DNA of 64,000 nucleotides from Sphingomonas guangdongensis (GCF_900199185.1 NZ_OBMI01000002.1:620001-684000), one strand, 5' to 3'. Counted from the first letter of the stretch, positions 1 through 8,848 are shown. The notes: generated by a model from the sequence alone, not told the origin. Program-made: numbers and translations.

Positions 1-47
1 GGTGTTCCGGCTGCCTGGATCAGCAGGGAGAGTAGGAAGGCCGTCAT
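1..47 (-). CDS. Partial CDS, N-terminus of a secreted protein
   Basis: An ATG at 47 overlaps the stop of the PagL-like gene (ATGA) and opens a frame that runs off the left edge. The 15 visible residues, MTAFLLSLLIQAAGT, look like the hydrophobic core of a signal peptide. The overlap suggests translational coupling to the upstream outer-membrane protein gene. The function cannot be told from this fragment. Confidence 0.5.
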   Translation of the reverse strand, partial: MTAFLLSLLIQAAGT

Positions 48-706
48 CGTCCGAGCGTGCGGACGATCCGCAGACCGAGCAGGTCGATCCCCGGGTTCTG
101 CTCGCCGAAGATCTGGCGATGGCTGAAGTGCTCCCACGACAGCTCGGCCGCCCAGCGCCGATCGAGGCGCACGCCGACGGAGGCGTTGGGATTGAACAGC
201 ACCTGCGACCCGAACGATACGCGCCGACGATAGATGTCGTAGCGCCGGAGCGCTTCGTCCCGCGTGATGCCGGGCGCGAACGGATCGGGCGTGAAGCGAT
301 AGCCGTCGTGGATCGCGACGCCGATTCCGCCCTGCACGTAGAGCCGGTCGCGGAGCAGGTGCTGGCGCCACTCCGCGCCTAGGCTGGCGAAGCTGGTCCG
401 TCCCTCCAGGCTGACCTGCGCCTTGGCGGCGAGCCGCGGCTTCAGCAGAATGGCAAGCGGCCGGGAGCGGTAGATCAGCTGCGCGTCGTTCGTGCCGTCC
501 TCCTCCTGTCCGTCGATGACGACGCCGGGCGGCCGGATGGGAAAGGTCAGCCGGTCGCCGAGCGGATGAAAGTTGGCGCCATGTCGATAGCCGCCGATGC
601 CGATCTCGGCACGGGCCATCTCCAAGGCCGACCCACGATCCTCCGCCGCCGCCGGCGCGCAGCCGAGCGCCAGCCCTGCGCAAACTGCGCCGCATCTTAC
701 CATCAT
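44..706 (-). CDS. PagL-like lipid A 3-O-deacylase / acyloxyacyl hydrolase family protein
   Basis: The protein is about 220 residues with an N-terminal signal peptide ending near APAAA, followed by beta-rich sequence typical of a small outer-membrane barrel. The C-terminus carries EHFSHRQIFGEQNPGIDLLG, which fits the PagL signature: the catalytic His and Ser would be H193 and S195, followed by NPGxD. Enzymes of this family remove the 3-O-linked acyl chain from lipid A in the outer membrane. In-frame TTG (724) and GTG (721) starts exist, but ATG 706 has a G-rich ribosome binding site just upstream and gives a clean signal peptide. Its stop overlaps the next gene's start. The lipid A role is inferred from the family. 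Confidence 0.7.
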   Translation of the reverse strand: MMVRCGAVCAGLALGCAPAAAEDRGSALEMARAEIGIGGYRHGANFHPLGDRLTFPIRPPGVVIDGQEEDGTNDAQLIYRSRPLAILLKPRLAAKAQVSLEGRTSFASLGAEWRQHLLRDRLYVQGGIGVAIHDGYRFTPDPFAPGITRDEALRRYDIYRRRVSFGSQVLFNPNASVGVRLDRRWAAELSWEHFSHRQIFGEQNPGIDLLGLRIVRTLGR

Positions 707-769
707 TGCCAGAGACCCCACCAAAAGACTGTCGCGCAGCCAGCTCGTTTGACGTAGAATGAGGAAAAA

Positions 770-1414
770 TTGCTGTCAAACAGAAAGAATATAGTGCCGG
801 CTACTCATCTGCTCACGAGCCCAAAGGCGCGCATCTGTCGAGTCGCCGGTGGCTTCTTCCTGGCGGCCGCCCTCTGCCTGGCGGCCGTCATCTGCCTCGC
901 CCCCGCTGCGCCGGAGCTGCTAGCGCTGTGCAACGGGCCGCACTGCGAGGTGACCGAAGGGCCCATCGACGTGCTGCCACGCGAGATACAGACGCAGGTG
1001 CGAAGCTCACCCGATGCGCTGGCGCGGTTTGAGGCATACCGCCGGCGCCCGCTCGTGCGCGTCGGCGCGCTGGGCGTTGCGGCCGTCAGCCTCGTGCCAT
1101 TCGCCGGGCTGCTGTTCGGGGTCGGGCTTGCGCTTCGGCGGCTCGGCGGTGGCGGCGATGCGCTCGGACAGGCGCTGCCGTGGCTGCGACGCGCCTCACT
1201 CGCCGCGATTGTTTGGGCGTTGTCGAGCCCGCTGGCGGAGAGCCTGGAGGTGATGCTGCTCTATCCCGGCACGCCTGCCGGTGCGCATTGGCATATCGTG
1301 CTCGATCCGAAGTCGATCATGACCGGCCTGATGCTCGCGGTCGCCGCCTACGCCGCGGTGTGGGCGATGGAGGCGGGGGTGCAGGCGCAGCGCGACCTGG
1401 CGGAGATCGTCTGA
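770..1414 (+). CDS. DUF2975-like membrane protein
   Basis: This is a 214-residue protein with about four hydrophobic segments (roughly residues 21-45, 97-120, 138-160 and 182-200) and a periplasmic-looking loop with two cysteines after the first. The layout, together with a small XRE regulator immediately downstream, matches the DUF2975/HTH pairs found across bacteria, whose function is not established. The start is TTG at 770, with GAGG five bases upstream. A GTG a few codons later is possible. Confidence 0.6.
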   Translation: MLSNRKNIVPATHLLTSPKARICRVAGGFFLAAALCLAAVICLAPAAPELLALCNGPHCEVTEGPIDVLPREIQTQVRSSPDALARFEAYRRRPLVRVGALGVAAVSLVPFAGLLFGVGLALRRLGGGGDALGQALPWLRRASLAAIVWALSSPLAESLEVMLLYPGTPAGAHWHIVLDPKSIMTGLMLAVAAYAAVWAMEAGVQAQRDLAEIV

Positions 1415-1644
1415 TCCCCGTCGTCGTCAATCTCGACGTGGTGCTGGCGCAGCGCAAGGTCCGCTCCAAGGAGCTGGCCGAGGCGATCGGCATTACCGAA
1501 TCGAACCTGTCGCTGCTCAAGTCCGGCAAGGTGAAGGGCGTGCGCTTCGCGACGCTTGCCGCGATCTGCCGCTATCTCGATTGCGTACCCGGCGACATCC
1601 TGGCGTACCAGCCGTCGGACGACGATCTGCGCGCGGAGGAGTGA
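1411..1644 (+). CDS. Small XRE/Cro-type transcriptional regulator
   Basis: The product is about 77 residues, nearly all one helix-turn-helix domain: RSKELAEAIGITESNLSLLK, then KVKGVRFATLAAICRYLDC and PGDIL. These are hallmarks of the small YozG/YobD-like regulators that accompany DUF2975 membrane proteins. No ATG begins the conserved domain. The family N-terminus aligns with CTG at 1411, which overlaps the previous stop (CTGA). GTG at 1438 is an alternative that would trim nine residues. It probably regulates its own operon with the membrane protein, which is an inference. Confidence 0.75.
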   Translation: MIPVVVNLDVVLAQRKVRSKELAEAIGITESNLSLLKSGKVKGVRFATLAAICRYLDCVPGDILAYQPSDDDLRAEE

Positions 1645-1690
1645 GAACCCCTTAACGCCCGGGCCAAAATCGACTAACCGGCGCGCAGCA

Positions 1691-2413
1691 GTGCCCAGCA
1701 TCCACGCCCTCGCCAACCCTGCGCGTTTCCTGAAGGTTGCGCGACCGCTCACCCCCTGGCTGTTCTGGGTGGGCGTGGCGCTGATCGCGATCGGGGCCTG
1801 GGCGGGGCTCACACGGACGCCCGCCGACTATCTGCAGGGGGAAAGCGTCCGCATCCTCTACATCCATGTGCCGACCGCCTGGCTCGGCATGGGCGGGTGG
1901 AGCGGGCTGGCGATCGCATCGGTGACGTACCTGGTATGGCGCCATCCGCTCGCCCACATCGCCGCCCGCGCCATTGCCGTGCCCGGCGCGCTCTTCGCGT
2001 TCCTGTGCCTCTCGACGGGCGCGATTTGGGGCCGGCCGACCTGGGGCACCTGGTGGCAGTGGGACGGGCGGCTGACCTCCATGCTGCTGCTGTTCTTTGT
2101 GTACCTCGCCTATCTGGCGCTTGCCCGCGCCGACGCGGAGCGGGGCGGGGACGGGCGTATCCCGGCGCTGTTCGGGATCGGCGGCACCGTGCTGCTGCCG
2201 ATCATCCGCTACTCGGTCGTTTGGTGGAACACGCTGCACCAGGGGCCGAGCATCACAGTGTCGGGCTCCGCGATCGACGGCGCGATCCTGTGGCCGCTGG
2301 CGTTCACCCTTTCGGGCTTCACCCTGTTCTTCGCCGCCGTGGTGCTGATGCGGATGCGCGCGGCACTCGCCCACGCGCAGGTCGAGGCGCGGCTGCGCAG
2401 GCTGGTGGCATGA
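1691..2413 (+). CDS. ccmC: Cytochrome c maturation protein CcmC (heme handling)
   Basis: This 240-residue integral membrane protein has six predicted transmembrane segments and the tryptophan-rich heme-handling motif WGTWWQWDGRL. Conserved histidines flank it (IHVPTAWLG before, NTLHQGPSI after). CcmC loads heme from the cytoplasmic membrane onto the chaperone CcmE in system I cytochrome c biogenesis. GTG 1691 is the most plausible start; the frame is open further upstream, but that sequence is the shadow of the XRE gene. The gene opens a tightly overlapping ccmCDEFGHI operon. The ABC genes ccmA and ccmB are not beside it. Confidence 0.93.
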   Translation: MPSIHALANPARFLKVARPLTPWLFWVGVALIAIGAWAGLTRTPADYLQGESVRILYIHVPTAWLGMGGWSGLAIASVTYLVWRHPLAHIAARAIAVPGALFAFLCLSTGAIWGRPTWGTWWQWDGRLTSMLLLFFVYLAYLALARADAERGGDGRIPALFGIGGTVLLPIIRYSVVWWNTLHQGPSITVSGSAIDGAILWPLAFTLSGFTLFFAAVVLMRMRAALAHAQVEARLRRLVA

Positions 2414-2538
2414 ACGCCTGGCCCTTCGTGACCGCGGCCTGGGGGCTGACGATCGGCGCGAGCGCGCTGGTCGCCGCGTTGTCCTACCGCGCGATGCGCC
2501 GCGCGGAGAACGCTGCTCGGGCGCTCAGGCGGTCATGA
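2410..2538 (+). CDS. ccmD: Heme exporter protein CcmD
   Basis: A 42-residue single-span membrane protein (MNAWPFVTAAWGLTIGASAL...) with a basic cytoplasmic tail, the normal size and shape of CcmD. CcmD helps release holo-CcmE from the CcmABC complex. It overlaps ccmC by ATGA at 2410 and ccmE by ATGA at 2535. Its identity rests mainly on position and topology, because the family is poorly conserved. Confidence 0.85.
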   Translation: MNAWPFVTAAWGLTIGASALVAALSYRAMRRAENAARALRRS

Positions 2539-2969
2539 CGGCCAAGCATCAGCGCTTGACTCTGGCGCTGCTCGCACTGCTCGCGATCACCGGCGCCGCA
2601 CTCCTCGCGCTGTCCGGACTGCGCGACCAGGCCGCCTTCTTCTACGCACCCGCCGACCTTCGGCGCGCGCCGCCCGCCGCCGGCACCGCGATCCGGCTGG
2701 GCGGCATGGTCGCGCGCGGATCGGTCAGCAAGGCCGCCGACGGCGTCACCACCCGCTTCGTCGTGGGCGACGGGCAAGCGACCACCCCCGTCACCTACCG
2801 CGGCATCCTCCCCGACCTGTTCCGCGAGGGCAGCGGCGTCGTCGCGGAGGGTCGCCTGGACACCGCCGGTACCTTTGTCGCCGACACCATCCTCGCCAAG
2901 CACGACGAGCGCTACATGCCGCCCGAAGTCGCCGGCGCGCTCCACAAGACCGAGACGCTGGAGCGATGA
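2535..2969 (+). CDS. ccmE: Heme chaperone CcmE
   Basis: This 144-residue protein has one N-terminal anchor (about residues 7-28) and a periplasmic OB-fold domain. The motif AKHDERYMPPEV contains the histidine (H123) that binds heme covalently in CcmE, followed by the expected tyrosine. CcmE accepts heme at CcmC and delivers it to the CcmF/CcmH ligation complex. The start overlaps the ccmD stop and the stop overlaps the ccmF start, so the operon is translationally coupled. Confidence 0.95.
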   Translation: MTAKHQRLTLALLALLAITGAALLALSGLRDQAAFFYAPADLRRAPPAAGTAIRLGGMVARGSVSKAADGVTTRFVVGDGQATTPVTYRGILPDLFREGSGVVAEGRLDTAGTFVADTILAKHDERYMPPEVAGALHKTETLER

Positions 2970-4885
2970 TCGCGGAGGCCGGTCTCGCCGCGCTGTGGCT
3001 CGCCGCCGCGGTCGCGCTGCTGCAACTGGTGCTCGCCGGCGTGGCGCTGCGCGGCGGGCAAGCGGAGGTGCTCGCCGCAGTGCGCCCGGTCGCGGTCACG
3101 GGCGGCGTGCTAGCGCTGCTCGCGTTCCTGTGCCTGGTCGCGGTGTTCGTGCGATCGGACATGTCGGTGCTGCTGGTGGTGGAGAATAGCCACTCGGCCA
3201 AGCCGCTGCTCTACCGGATTTCGGGCGTGTGGGGGAACCATGAGGGCTCGATGCTGCTGTGGGTCACCGTGCTCGGCCTCGCGGGCGCGGCGATCGCCCG
3301 GATCGAACACCGGCTCGACGAGCGCCCGCTGGTCGCGACGCTTGGCGCCCAGGGGGCGATCGCGCTCGGCTTCTTCGCCTTTCTGCTGTTCGCGTCCAAC
3401 CCCTTCGCCCGGGTCGCCCAGCCGCCTGCAAACGGGCTCGGCCTCAACCCGCTACTCCAAGATCCGGGCCTCGCCTTCCACCCGCCCACACTCTACCTCG
3501 GCTATGTCGGGCTGTCGGTCGCATTCAGCTTTGCGGTGGGAGCGCTCGTCACCCGCGACGTCGGGCCGGCATTCGCGCGCGCGATGCGCCCTTGGGTGCT
3601 CGGCGCATGGATCTTCCTGACGCTCGGCATCACCGCGGGAAGCTATTGGGCGTACTACGAGCTCGGCTGGGGCGGCTGGTGGTTCTGGGACCCGGTCGAG
3701 AACGCATCGCTGATGCCGTGGCTCGCCGCCACGGCGCTGCTCCACTCGGTCACCGTGCTCGCGACCCGCGACGGCCTGCGCGCCTGGACGGTGATGCTGG
3801 CGGTGGTTGCCTTCTCCATGTCGATGATCGGCACCTTCTTGGTGCGGTCGGGCATTCTGACCAGCGTCCACGCCTTCGCCGTCGACCCCAGCCGCGGCAC
3901 CTTCATCCTCGCGCTGCTCGCGCTATACATCGGCGGTGCGCTCGCACTGTTCGCGCTCCGCATCGGCACGGTGAAGACCGGCACCACCTTTGAGCTGCTC
4001 AGCCGGGAAGGCGGGCTGGTGCTCAACAACCTGCTGCTCAGCGTCATCCTTGGCGTGGTGCTGATCGGCACGCTCTACCCGATCGTCGCGTCCGCTTTCG
4101 GTGTGCAGCTCTCGGTCGGGCCGCCGTTCTTCGACAAGGCGGCGGGTCCGATCGCGCTGGCGCTGGTGGTGGCGCTCGCAGCCGGGCCACTGGTGCGCTG
4201 GCGGCGTGACCGCTGGGACGCGCTGGCCGGGCGGCTGCTGGTGCCCGTCGCCGCCACCGGGCTGGCGCTCGGCGCGGTGGTGCTGTTCGCGCCGTTCAAG
4301 AGCGTGCTGTCGTCCGCCGGGCTGGTGCTGGCGGCCGGTCTCGCGGTGGCGAGCGTCGCGCCGCTGTGGGGACGCAATCTGGCGCGGACACCGTTGTTCA
4401 CCTGGGGCATGGTGATCGCGCACCTGGGCGTGGCGGTCAGCCTGTTCGGCATGGCCGCCGATGCCGCCTTCACGCGCGAGACGCTGATCGCCGCACGGCC
4501 TGGTGAGCAAGTCGGCGTCGGGCCGTTCCGCGTCACCTTTGACGGGCTGAAGCCTGCCATGGGCCCGAACTGGTCGGCGCTGGAAGGCCGCTTCACCGTG
4601 CAGCGCGGAGACGCGGCGCCGTTCGTGCTGCGCCCACAACAGCGCTTCTTCGCCCAGCCGCCGACCACCACCAGCGAGGCCTCGATCGCGACGCTGTGGG
4701 ATGGACAGCTCTACGCCGTGCTCGGCAATGCGGACGCGGGCGGCCGCTGGCAGGTCAGGCTGTGGTGGAAACCGTTTGTGACGTGCATCTGGGCGGGCGG
4801 CGCGCTGATCGCGCTCGGCGGCGCGCTCTCGCTGCTCGGCCGCATTCGCCGCGCGCGGCTGCGCCATGAGGAGGCGTGGGCGTGA
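2966..4885 (+). CDS. ccmF: Cytochrome c-type heme lyase subunit CcmF
   Basis: This 639-residue polytopic membrane protein carries the heme-handling signature WGGWWFWDPVENASLMPWL and the upstream WGNHEGSMLLW segment, both diagnostic of CcmF. CcmF is the core of the heme lyase that attaches heme to the CXXCH motif of apocytochromes in the periplasm. The length is usual for the family. The ATG overlaps the ccmE stop, and the stop overlaps the start of the next gene. Confidence 0.96.
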   Translation: MIAEAGLAALWLAAAVALLQLVLAGVALRGGQAEVLAAVRPVAVTGGVLALLAFLCLVAVFVRSDMSVLLVVENSHSAKPLLYRISGVWGNHEGSMLLWVTVLGLAGAAIARIEHRLDERPLVATLGAQGAIALGFFAFLLFASNPFARVAQPPANGLGLNPLLQDPGLAFHPPTLYLGYVGLSVAFSFAVGALVTRDVGPAFARAMRPWVLGAWIFLTLGITAGSYWAYYELGWGGWWFWDPVENASLMPWLAATALLHSVTVLATRDGLRAWTVMLAVVAFSMSMIGTFLVRSGILTSVHAFAVDPSRGTFILALLALYIGGALALFALRIGTVKTGTTFELLSREGGLVLNNLLLSVILGVVLIGTLYPIVASAFGVQLSVGPPFFDKAAGPIALALVVALAAGPLVRWRRDRWDALAGRLLVPVAATGLALGAVVLFAPFKSVLSSAGLVLAAGLAVASVAPLWGRNLARTPLFTWGMVIAHLGVAVSLFGMAADAAFTRETLIAARPGEQVGVGPFRVTFDGLKPAMGPNWSALEGRFTVQRGDAAPFVLRPQQRFFAQPPTTTSEASIATLWDGQLYAVLGNADAGGRWQVRLWWKPFVTCIWAGGALIALGGALSLLGRIRRARLRHEEAWA

Positions 4886-5409
4886 AGCGCTGGCTGATCT
4901 GGCTGCCCTTTATCGCCTTCGCCGCGGTGCTGTGGCTGGTCGCGGCCGAGCTGACCCGCCCCGCCGACCGGACGGTGCGGTCGCGGCTGGTCGGGCAGGC
5001 GCTGCCCGGCTTCAGCCTGCCGGCAGCGGTCCCCGGCAAGCCGGGGCTGGACGCGCGCGCGTTCCGCATCGGCGAGCCGCGACTCCTGAACATTTTTGCC
5101 AGCTGGTGTGTGCCCTGCGCGGCGGAGGCGCCGCAGCTCGCCGCGCTGGCGCGCGCCGGGGTGCCGATCGACGCCATCGCGATCCGCGACAAGCCGGAGG
5201 ACGTCGCCCGCTTCCTTGCCCGCTACGGCGATCCGTTCCGCGCGATCGGTGCCGACCAAACCAGCGCGGTGCAGCTTGCGCTCGGCTCGTCGGGTGTGCC
5301 GGAGACGTTCGTGATCGACGGGCAGGGCCGCATCGTCGAGCAGCACATCGGCGATCTGCGCGCCGAGGATGTCGCGCGGCTCACCGCGCTGGTGAAGGGC
5401 GCACGATGA
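4882..5409 (+). CDS. ccmG: Thiol:disulfide interchange protein CcmG/DsbE
   Basis: A membrane-anchored thioredoxin-fold protein of about 175 residues. It has one N-terminal span (residues 3-22), then the active site WCVPC (C76, C79) in a FASWCVPCAAEAP context and a conserved cis-proline region GVPETFVID. CcmG keeps the apocytochrome c heme-binding cysteines and CcmH reduced. GTG 4882 is preferred because it overlaps the ccmF stop (GTGA); an in-frame GTG lies two codons earlier at 4876. Confidence 0.92.
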   Translation: MKRWLIWLPFIAFAAVLWLVAAELTRPADRTVRSRLVGQALPGFSLPAAVPGKPGLDARAFRIGEPRLLNIFASWCVPCAAEAPQLAALARAGVPIDAIAIRDKPEDVARFLARYGDPFRAIGADQTSAVQLALGSSGVPETFVIDGQGRIVEQHIGDLRAEDVARLTALVKGAR

Positions 5410-5798
5410 GGGCGTGGCTGCTTCCGCTCGCGGCGCTGACGCTCGTCGCCGCCACCTCGCCGGCGCGCTACGCGAACACGCAGCTTGCCGATCCGGCCAA
5501 GGAGGCGGAGGCGCAGGCGCTGATGGTGACGCTGCGCTGCCTGGTCTGCCAGGGCCAGTCGATCGCCGACAGTGACGCCGACATGGCCGCCGACATGCGC
5601 GCGCTGGTGCGGCAGCGGATCGCGCGCGGCGAGCGCGCGGGCGACGTGCGCGACTGGCTGATCGCACGCTACGGCGAATATGTCAGCTACGATCCGCCGC
5701 TCACCGCGCTGACCGCGCCCTTGTGGCTGGCGCCCATCGCCCTGCTCGTGGTCGGGCTGATCGTCGCGCGCGCCAGCTTCCGGCGCAGGCGGTCCTGA
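5406..5798 (+). CDS. ccmH: Cytochrome c maturation protein CcmH
   Basis: This 130-residue protein has a signal peptide, the redox motif LRCLVCQGQSI (C45, C48), the GDVRDWLIARYGEYVSYDPP segment and a C-terminal transmembrane helix. This is the normal arrangement of the CcmH/CcmL/NrfF family. It reduces or presents apocytochrome cysteines to the heme lyase. It overlaps ccmG by ATGA at 5406 and touches ccmI by one base (TGATG). The C-terminal TPR part found in the fused E. coli CcmH is encoded separately here by the next gene. Confidence 0.94.
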   Translation: MRAWLLPLAALTLVAATSPARYANTQLADPAKEAEAQALMVTLRCLVCQGQSIADSDADMAADMRALVRQRIARGERAGDVRDWLIARYGEYVSYDPPLTALTAPLWLAPIALLVVGLIVARASFRRRRS

Positions 5799-6430
5799 TG
5801 GGCTGGCTCATCCTGCTCGCGATCGGCGCCGCTGCCTTCGGTCTCACCCGGCTGCTCGGCGCGCCGCGCACGCTCGCCTCGTTCATCGGCGCGGCGCTAA
5901 TGCTCGGGGCCACCGGCTACGCGCTGCAGGGTCGGCCGGGGCTCGCCGGACGGCCGGCGGCGACAGCGCGCGCCGGCAGCACGCTCGACCCCGGCGTCGC
6001 CGAGCTACGGACCCGGATGTGGGGACGGTTCACCTCGGCCGAGCCGTATTTCTTTGCCGCCGACGCGCTGGAGCGCTCGGGCGCGCAGGCTAACGCGGTT
6101 CGGCTGCTGCTCGGTGGCGTCAACGCGCAGCCGCAGAACGCGGCGCTGTGGACCGGGCTCGGCACGGCCTATGCGGAGCACGACGGGACGGTGTCGCCAG
6201 CTGCACGCTTCGCCTTTAACCGGGCGATGCAGCTCGCCCCCGATCATCCCGCCCCGCCATACTTCCTGGGGCTGGCGTTGGTCCGCGCCGGGCAGTTCGG
6301 CGAGGCGCAGCGCTGGTGGTTGCGCGCCTACGCGATCACGCCGGATGCGCTGACCTACCGCGCGGAGATCGGACGGCGGCTGACGCTGCTGGAGGCGCTG
6401 ATCGCGAGCGGGGCGGGGAACCTTCGCTAA
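5798..6430 (+). CDS. ccmI: CcmI/CycH-like TPR protein of cytochrome c maturation
   Basis: A 210-residue protein with two N-terminal membrane segments (about residues 2-18 and 27-43) and a C-terminal tetratricopeptide region. Repeats around LLLGGVNAQPQNAALWTGLG, FNRAMQLAPDHPAPPYFLGL and AQRWWLRAYAITPDALTYR can be seen. CcmI-type proteins bind the C-terminal helix of apocytochromes and hand them to the CcmF/CcmH lyase. Its place at the end of the ccm operon supports the role. It is shorter than the roughly 400-residue CcmI of other alphaproteobacteria. Confidence 0.85.
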   Translation: MGWLILLAIGAAAFGLTRLLGAPRTLASFIGAALMLGATGYALQGRPGLAGRPAATARAGSTLDPGVAELRTRMWGRFTSAEPYFFAADALERSGAQANAVRLLLGGVNAQPQNAALWTGLGTAYAEHDGTVSPAARFAFNRAMQLAPDHPAPPYFLGLALVRAGQFGEAQRWWLRAYAITPDALTYRAEIGRRLTLLEALIASGAGNLR

Positions 6431-6473
6431 CCTCCTACGCTCCCATCGCACCGATCAGCGGGAAGGATGGTGC

Positions 6474-6746
6474 ATGGCAGAGGCAACATGGGGCGACGCC
6501 GCCTCGCCGGAACTTGACTGGCGCATGAGCGCGGCACTCGAGAATGTGCCGCGTGGCGGGGAGACGGTCGCCGAGGTGACGAGCCTGGCGCAGGCGGTAC
6601 GCGAGTGGCTGACCCTCGACCCGGAGCTCCGGGCCGAAGCGGTGCTGACGCCGGAAGCGCCACTGGTCATCGACGGTGCGTCGCTTGCGCAGCTCAAGGG
6701 TGAGCACATCGGATTGCTCGCGGAATGGTTGCCGCCTGCCGACTAG
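6474..6746 (+). CDS. Conserved hypothetical protein, 90 aa
   Basis: A soluble, acidic 90-residue protein with no membrane segment or recognised motif. The middle (VREWLTLDPELRAEAVLTPE) and the end (LKGEHIGLLAEWLPPAD) look like real coding sequence. A strong ribosome binding site, GGAAGGA, lies just before the ATG. Minus-strand frames over the same bases are low-complexity and Arg/Pro-rich, as expected of shadows. Function unknown. Confidence 0.65.
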   Translation: MAEATWGDAASPELDWRMSAALENVPRGGETVAEVTSLAQAVREWLTLDPELRAEAVLTPEAPLVIDGASLAQLKGEHIGLLAEWLPPAD

Positions 6747-6872
6747 CGAATCCGCCGGAAGCGCAAGCGGCCTCTACCGGCGAACCGCGATAGCAACCGA
6801 GCCGAGCGCGGTGGACTCCGACGATTGTCGGGGTGCACCGCTCCTCGAACTACTTGATAAGGCGACCAGGGT

Positions 6873-7088
6873 TCAGCTCGTGCCGCGCCCGGTCTGCTCC
6901 TGCAGCTCGTCGATCTTCTTGGACGCGTCCGCCTTGCTGAGCGAGTCGTCGAACTCGGCGCCAGCCTCCTCCGACAGCGTCTTGAGGTAGCTCGCCTGCG
7001 CTCCGGTCATCGGCTCGTCACCGGTGGTCCAGTCGTCGGGATCCTTGACGGCATTGCCGGAGGGATGGTCCTTGGGATTGTCGGTCAT
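6873..7088 (-). CDS. DUF3072 domain protein
   Basis: A 71-residue hydrophilic protein. The central segment [20 protein letters not shown] followed by [14 protein letters not shown] matches the short DUF3072 family, in which nearly the whole protein is the domain. No biochemical role is established. It lies 40 bases downstream of alanine dehydrogenase on the same strand and may share its transcript. Confidence 0.8.
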   Translation of the reverse strand: MTDNPKDHPSGNAVKDPDDWTTGDEPMTGAQASYLKTLSEEAGAEFDDSLSKADASKKIDELQEQTGRGTS

Positions 7089-7128
7089 GGCGGTGAGATC
7101 CTTTCGCTGCCACGAACGCCGCTGTTCC

Positions 7129-8235
7129 TTATCCGTTCCACGCCTCGTACGCGAGGTCGAGGTCGTCGGCGACCGCCTGGTACGCGATCTTGCCCTTGTA
7201 GACGTTGAGACCGTTGGCGAGGTGCGCGTCCGCCTTCATCGCAGCCTCGGCGCCATGGTTCGCGAGGCGCAGCGCGAAGGGGAGGGTGGCGTTGTTGAGC
7301 GCGAACGCGGAGGTGCGCGCAACCGCGCCCGGCATGTTGGCGACACAATAGTGGATCACGCCGTCGACCTCGAACACCGGGTCCTGGTGGGTGGTCGCGT
7401 GGCTGGTCTCGAAGCAGCCGCCCTGGTCAATCGCGATGTCGACCATCACCGATCCGCGCTTCATGGTCTTCACCATTTCACGCGTGACGAGCTTGGGCGC
7501 CGCGGCGCCCGGGACCAGCACCGCGCCGATCACCAGGTGGGCGTTCTTCACCGCCGCCGCGATCGCCGCCTTGCTGGCGTAGGCGGTCTTGATCTGGCTG
7601 GAGAAGAACATGTCGAGCTCGGCCAAGCGGTCGTTGTTGATGTCGTAGATGGTGACGTCCGCGCGCATCCCGACCGCCATCTGCGCGGCGTTCACGCCCG
7701 ACACGCCGCCGCCCAGGATCGCAACCTTGGCCGGCGCGACGCCCGGCACGCCGCCCAGCAGGACGCCGCGGCCGCCCTGCTCTTTTTCCAGATAGTGCGC
7801 GCCGACCTGCACCGACATGCGGCCGGCGACCTCCGACATCGGCTTCAGCAGCGGCAGCGCGCCGCTGCGCGACGTCACCGTCTCATAGGCGATGCAGATC
7901 GCGCCCGACTTCATCAGCCCCTCCGCCTGCGGCTTGTCGGCCGCGAGGTGGAGGTAGGTGAAGAGCAGGTGGCGCGGCTCCAGCAGCGCGATCTCCTGCG
8001 CCTGCGGCTCCTTCACCTTCACGATCATGTCACTCTGGGCGAACACCTCCGCCGGCGTCGCGACGATCCGGGCGCCGGCCGCCTGGTAGTCGGCGTCGGT
8101 GAAGTCGATGCCGGCACCCGCGTTCGTCTCCACGATCAGCTCATGGCCGGCGGCGACCAGCTCGGCGACCGACGGTGGGGTCAGTCCGACCCGGTACTCG
8201 TGGTTCTTGATTTCCTTCGGCACACCGACGCGCAT
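7129..8235 (-). CDS. ald: Alanine dehydrogenase
   Basis: A 368-residue protein that starts [20 protein letters not shown], the classical N-terminus of NAD-dependent L-alanine dehydrogenase. It has the dinucleotide-binding loop [13 protein letters not shown] and the conserved [16 protein letters not shown] segment near the C-terminus. It interconverts L-alanine and pyruvate plus ammonium in the cytoplasm, usually for alanine catabolism. The ATG at 8235 begins the family domain exactly; the frame is open 14 codons further up but that part is not conserved. A divergent Lrp/AsnC regulator starts 130 bases away. Confidence 0.95.
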   Translation of the reverse strand: MRVGVPKEIKNHEYRVGLTPPSVAELVAAGHELIVETNAGAGIDFTDADYQAAGARIVATPAEVFAQSDMIVKVKEPQAQEIALLEPRHLLFTYLHLAADKPQAEGLMKSGAICIAYETVTSRSGALPLLKPMSEVAGRMSVQVGAHYLEKEQGGRGVLLGGVPGVAPAKVAILGGGVSGVNAAQMAVGMRADVTIYDINNDRLAELDMFFSSQIKTAYASKAAIAAAVKNAHLVIGAVLVPGAAAPKLVTREMVKTMKRGSVMVDIAIDQGGCFETSHATTHQDPVFEVDGVIHYCVANMPGAVARTSAFALNNATLPFALRLANHGAEAAMKADAHLANGLNVYKGKIAYQAVADDLDLAYEAWNG

Positions 8236-8365
8236 GACCTGCTCTCCAGCTGATTTGTTGCGACCGTCATAGCGCATCGCGCGCTGACGATCCCTGCAAA
8301 GTTTAGGCGGAGAGTCACCTTTGACGCATGGATTGCGCGCCTAGGAACCTGTAAGCGACCAAGCC

Positions 8366-8848
8366 ATGCACATCGACCGTATAGACACCAATATTCTGCG
8401 CATCGTCGCCGCCGACGCGCGGCTGTCCGTCAGTCAGATCGCCGCGCGAGTCGGGCTGTCGCAGTCCGCCTGCACACGGCGGTTGCAGGCGCTGGAGGCG
8501 AGCGGGCGGGTGACCGGCTATGCGGCCCGACTCGGCCGCCGCGCGCTCGGCTTCAAGGTGCGCGCGCTGGTCGACATCACCCTGTCGACGCAGGTGGAGG
8601 AGGACCTCGCCCGCTTCGAGGCGGCGGTCGGCGACATCCCGGGCGTGGTCGCCTGCGCGCTGGTGTCGGGAAACCAGGACTATCGGCTGACCATCGTGTG
8701 CCGCGACCTCGACGATTACGAGCGGCTGCACCGCGAGCATCTCGGCCGCTTGCCGGGCGTCCTGACAATCAGCAGCAGCTTTGTCCTGCGCGAGGTGCCG
8801 ACCAGGGGCGAGGCGGACGCGATCCTGGGTGGTACGGCGCCGTCCTGA
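8366..8848 (+). CDS. Lrp/AsnC-family regulator, divergent from ald
   Basis: This 160-residue protein has an N-terminal helix-turn-helix (IDRIDTNILRIVAADARLSV, then IAARVGLSQSACTRRLQAL) and a C-terminal RAM/AsnC ligand-binding domain with the dyad segment GNQDYRLTIVCRDL. Regulators of this group placed head-to-head with ald commonly activate it in response to alanine, as BkdR and AldR do. That role here is inferred from the arrangement. The operator should lie in the 8236-8365 gap, but I could not identify a convincing site by eye. Confidence 0.9.
   Translation: MHIDRIDTNILRIVAADARLSVSQIAARVGLSQSACTRRLQALEASGRVTGYAARLGRRALGFKVRALVDITLSTQVEEDLARFEAAVGDIPGVVACALVSGNQDYRLTIVCRDLDDYERLHREHLGRLPGVLTISSSFVLREVPTRGEADAILGGTAPS

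Noticed and set aside
6435..6707. Minus-strand gene opposite the 90-aa protein
   Set aside because: The plus-strand frame has a good ribosome binding site and balanced composition. The minus frame does not.
6812..6845. Terminator between the 90-aa gene and DUF3072
   Set aside because: CCGAC-GATT-GTCGG is only a 5-bp stem and lacks a T-run.
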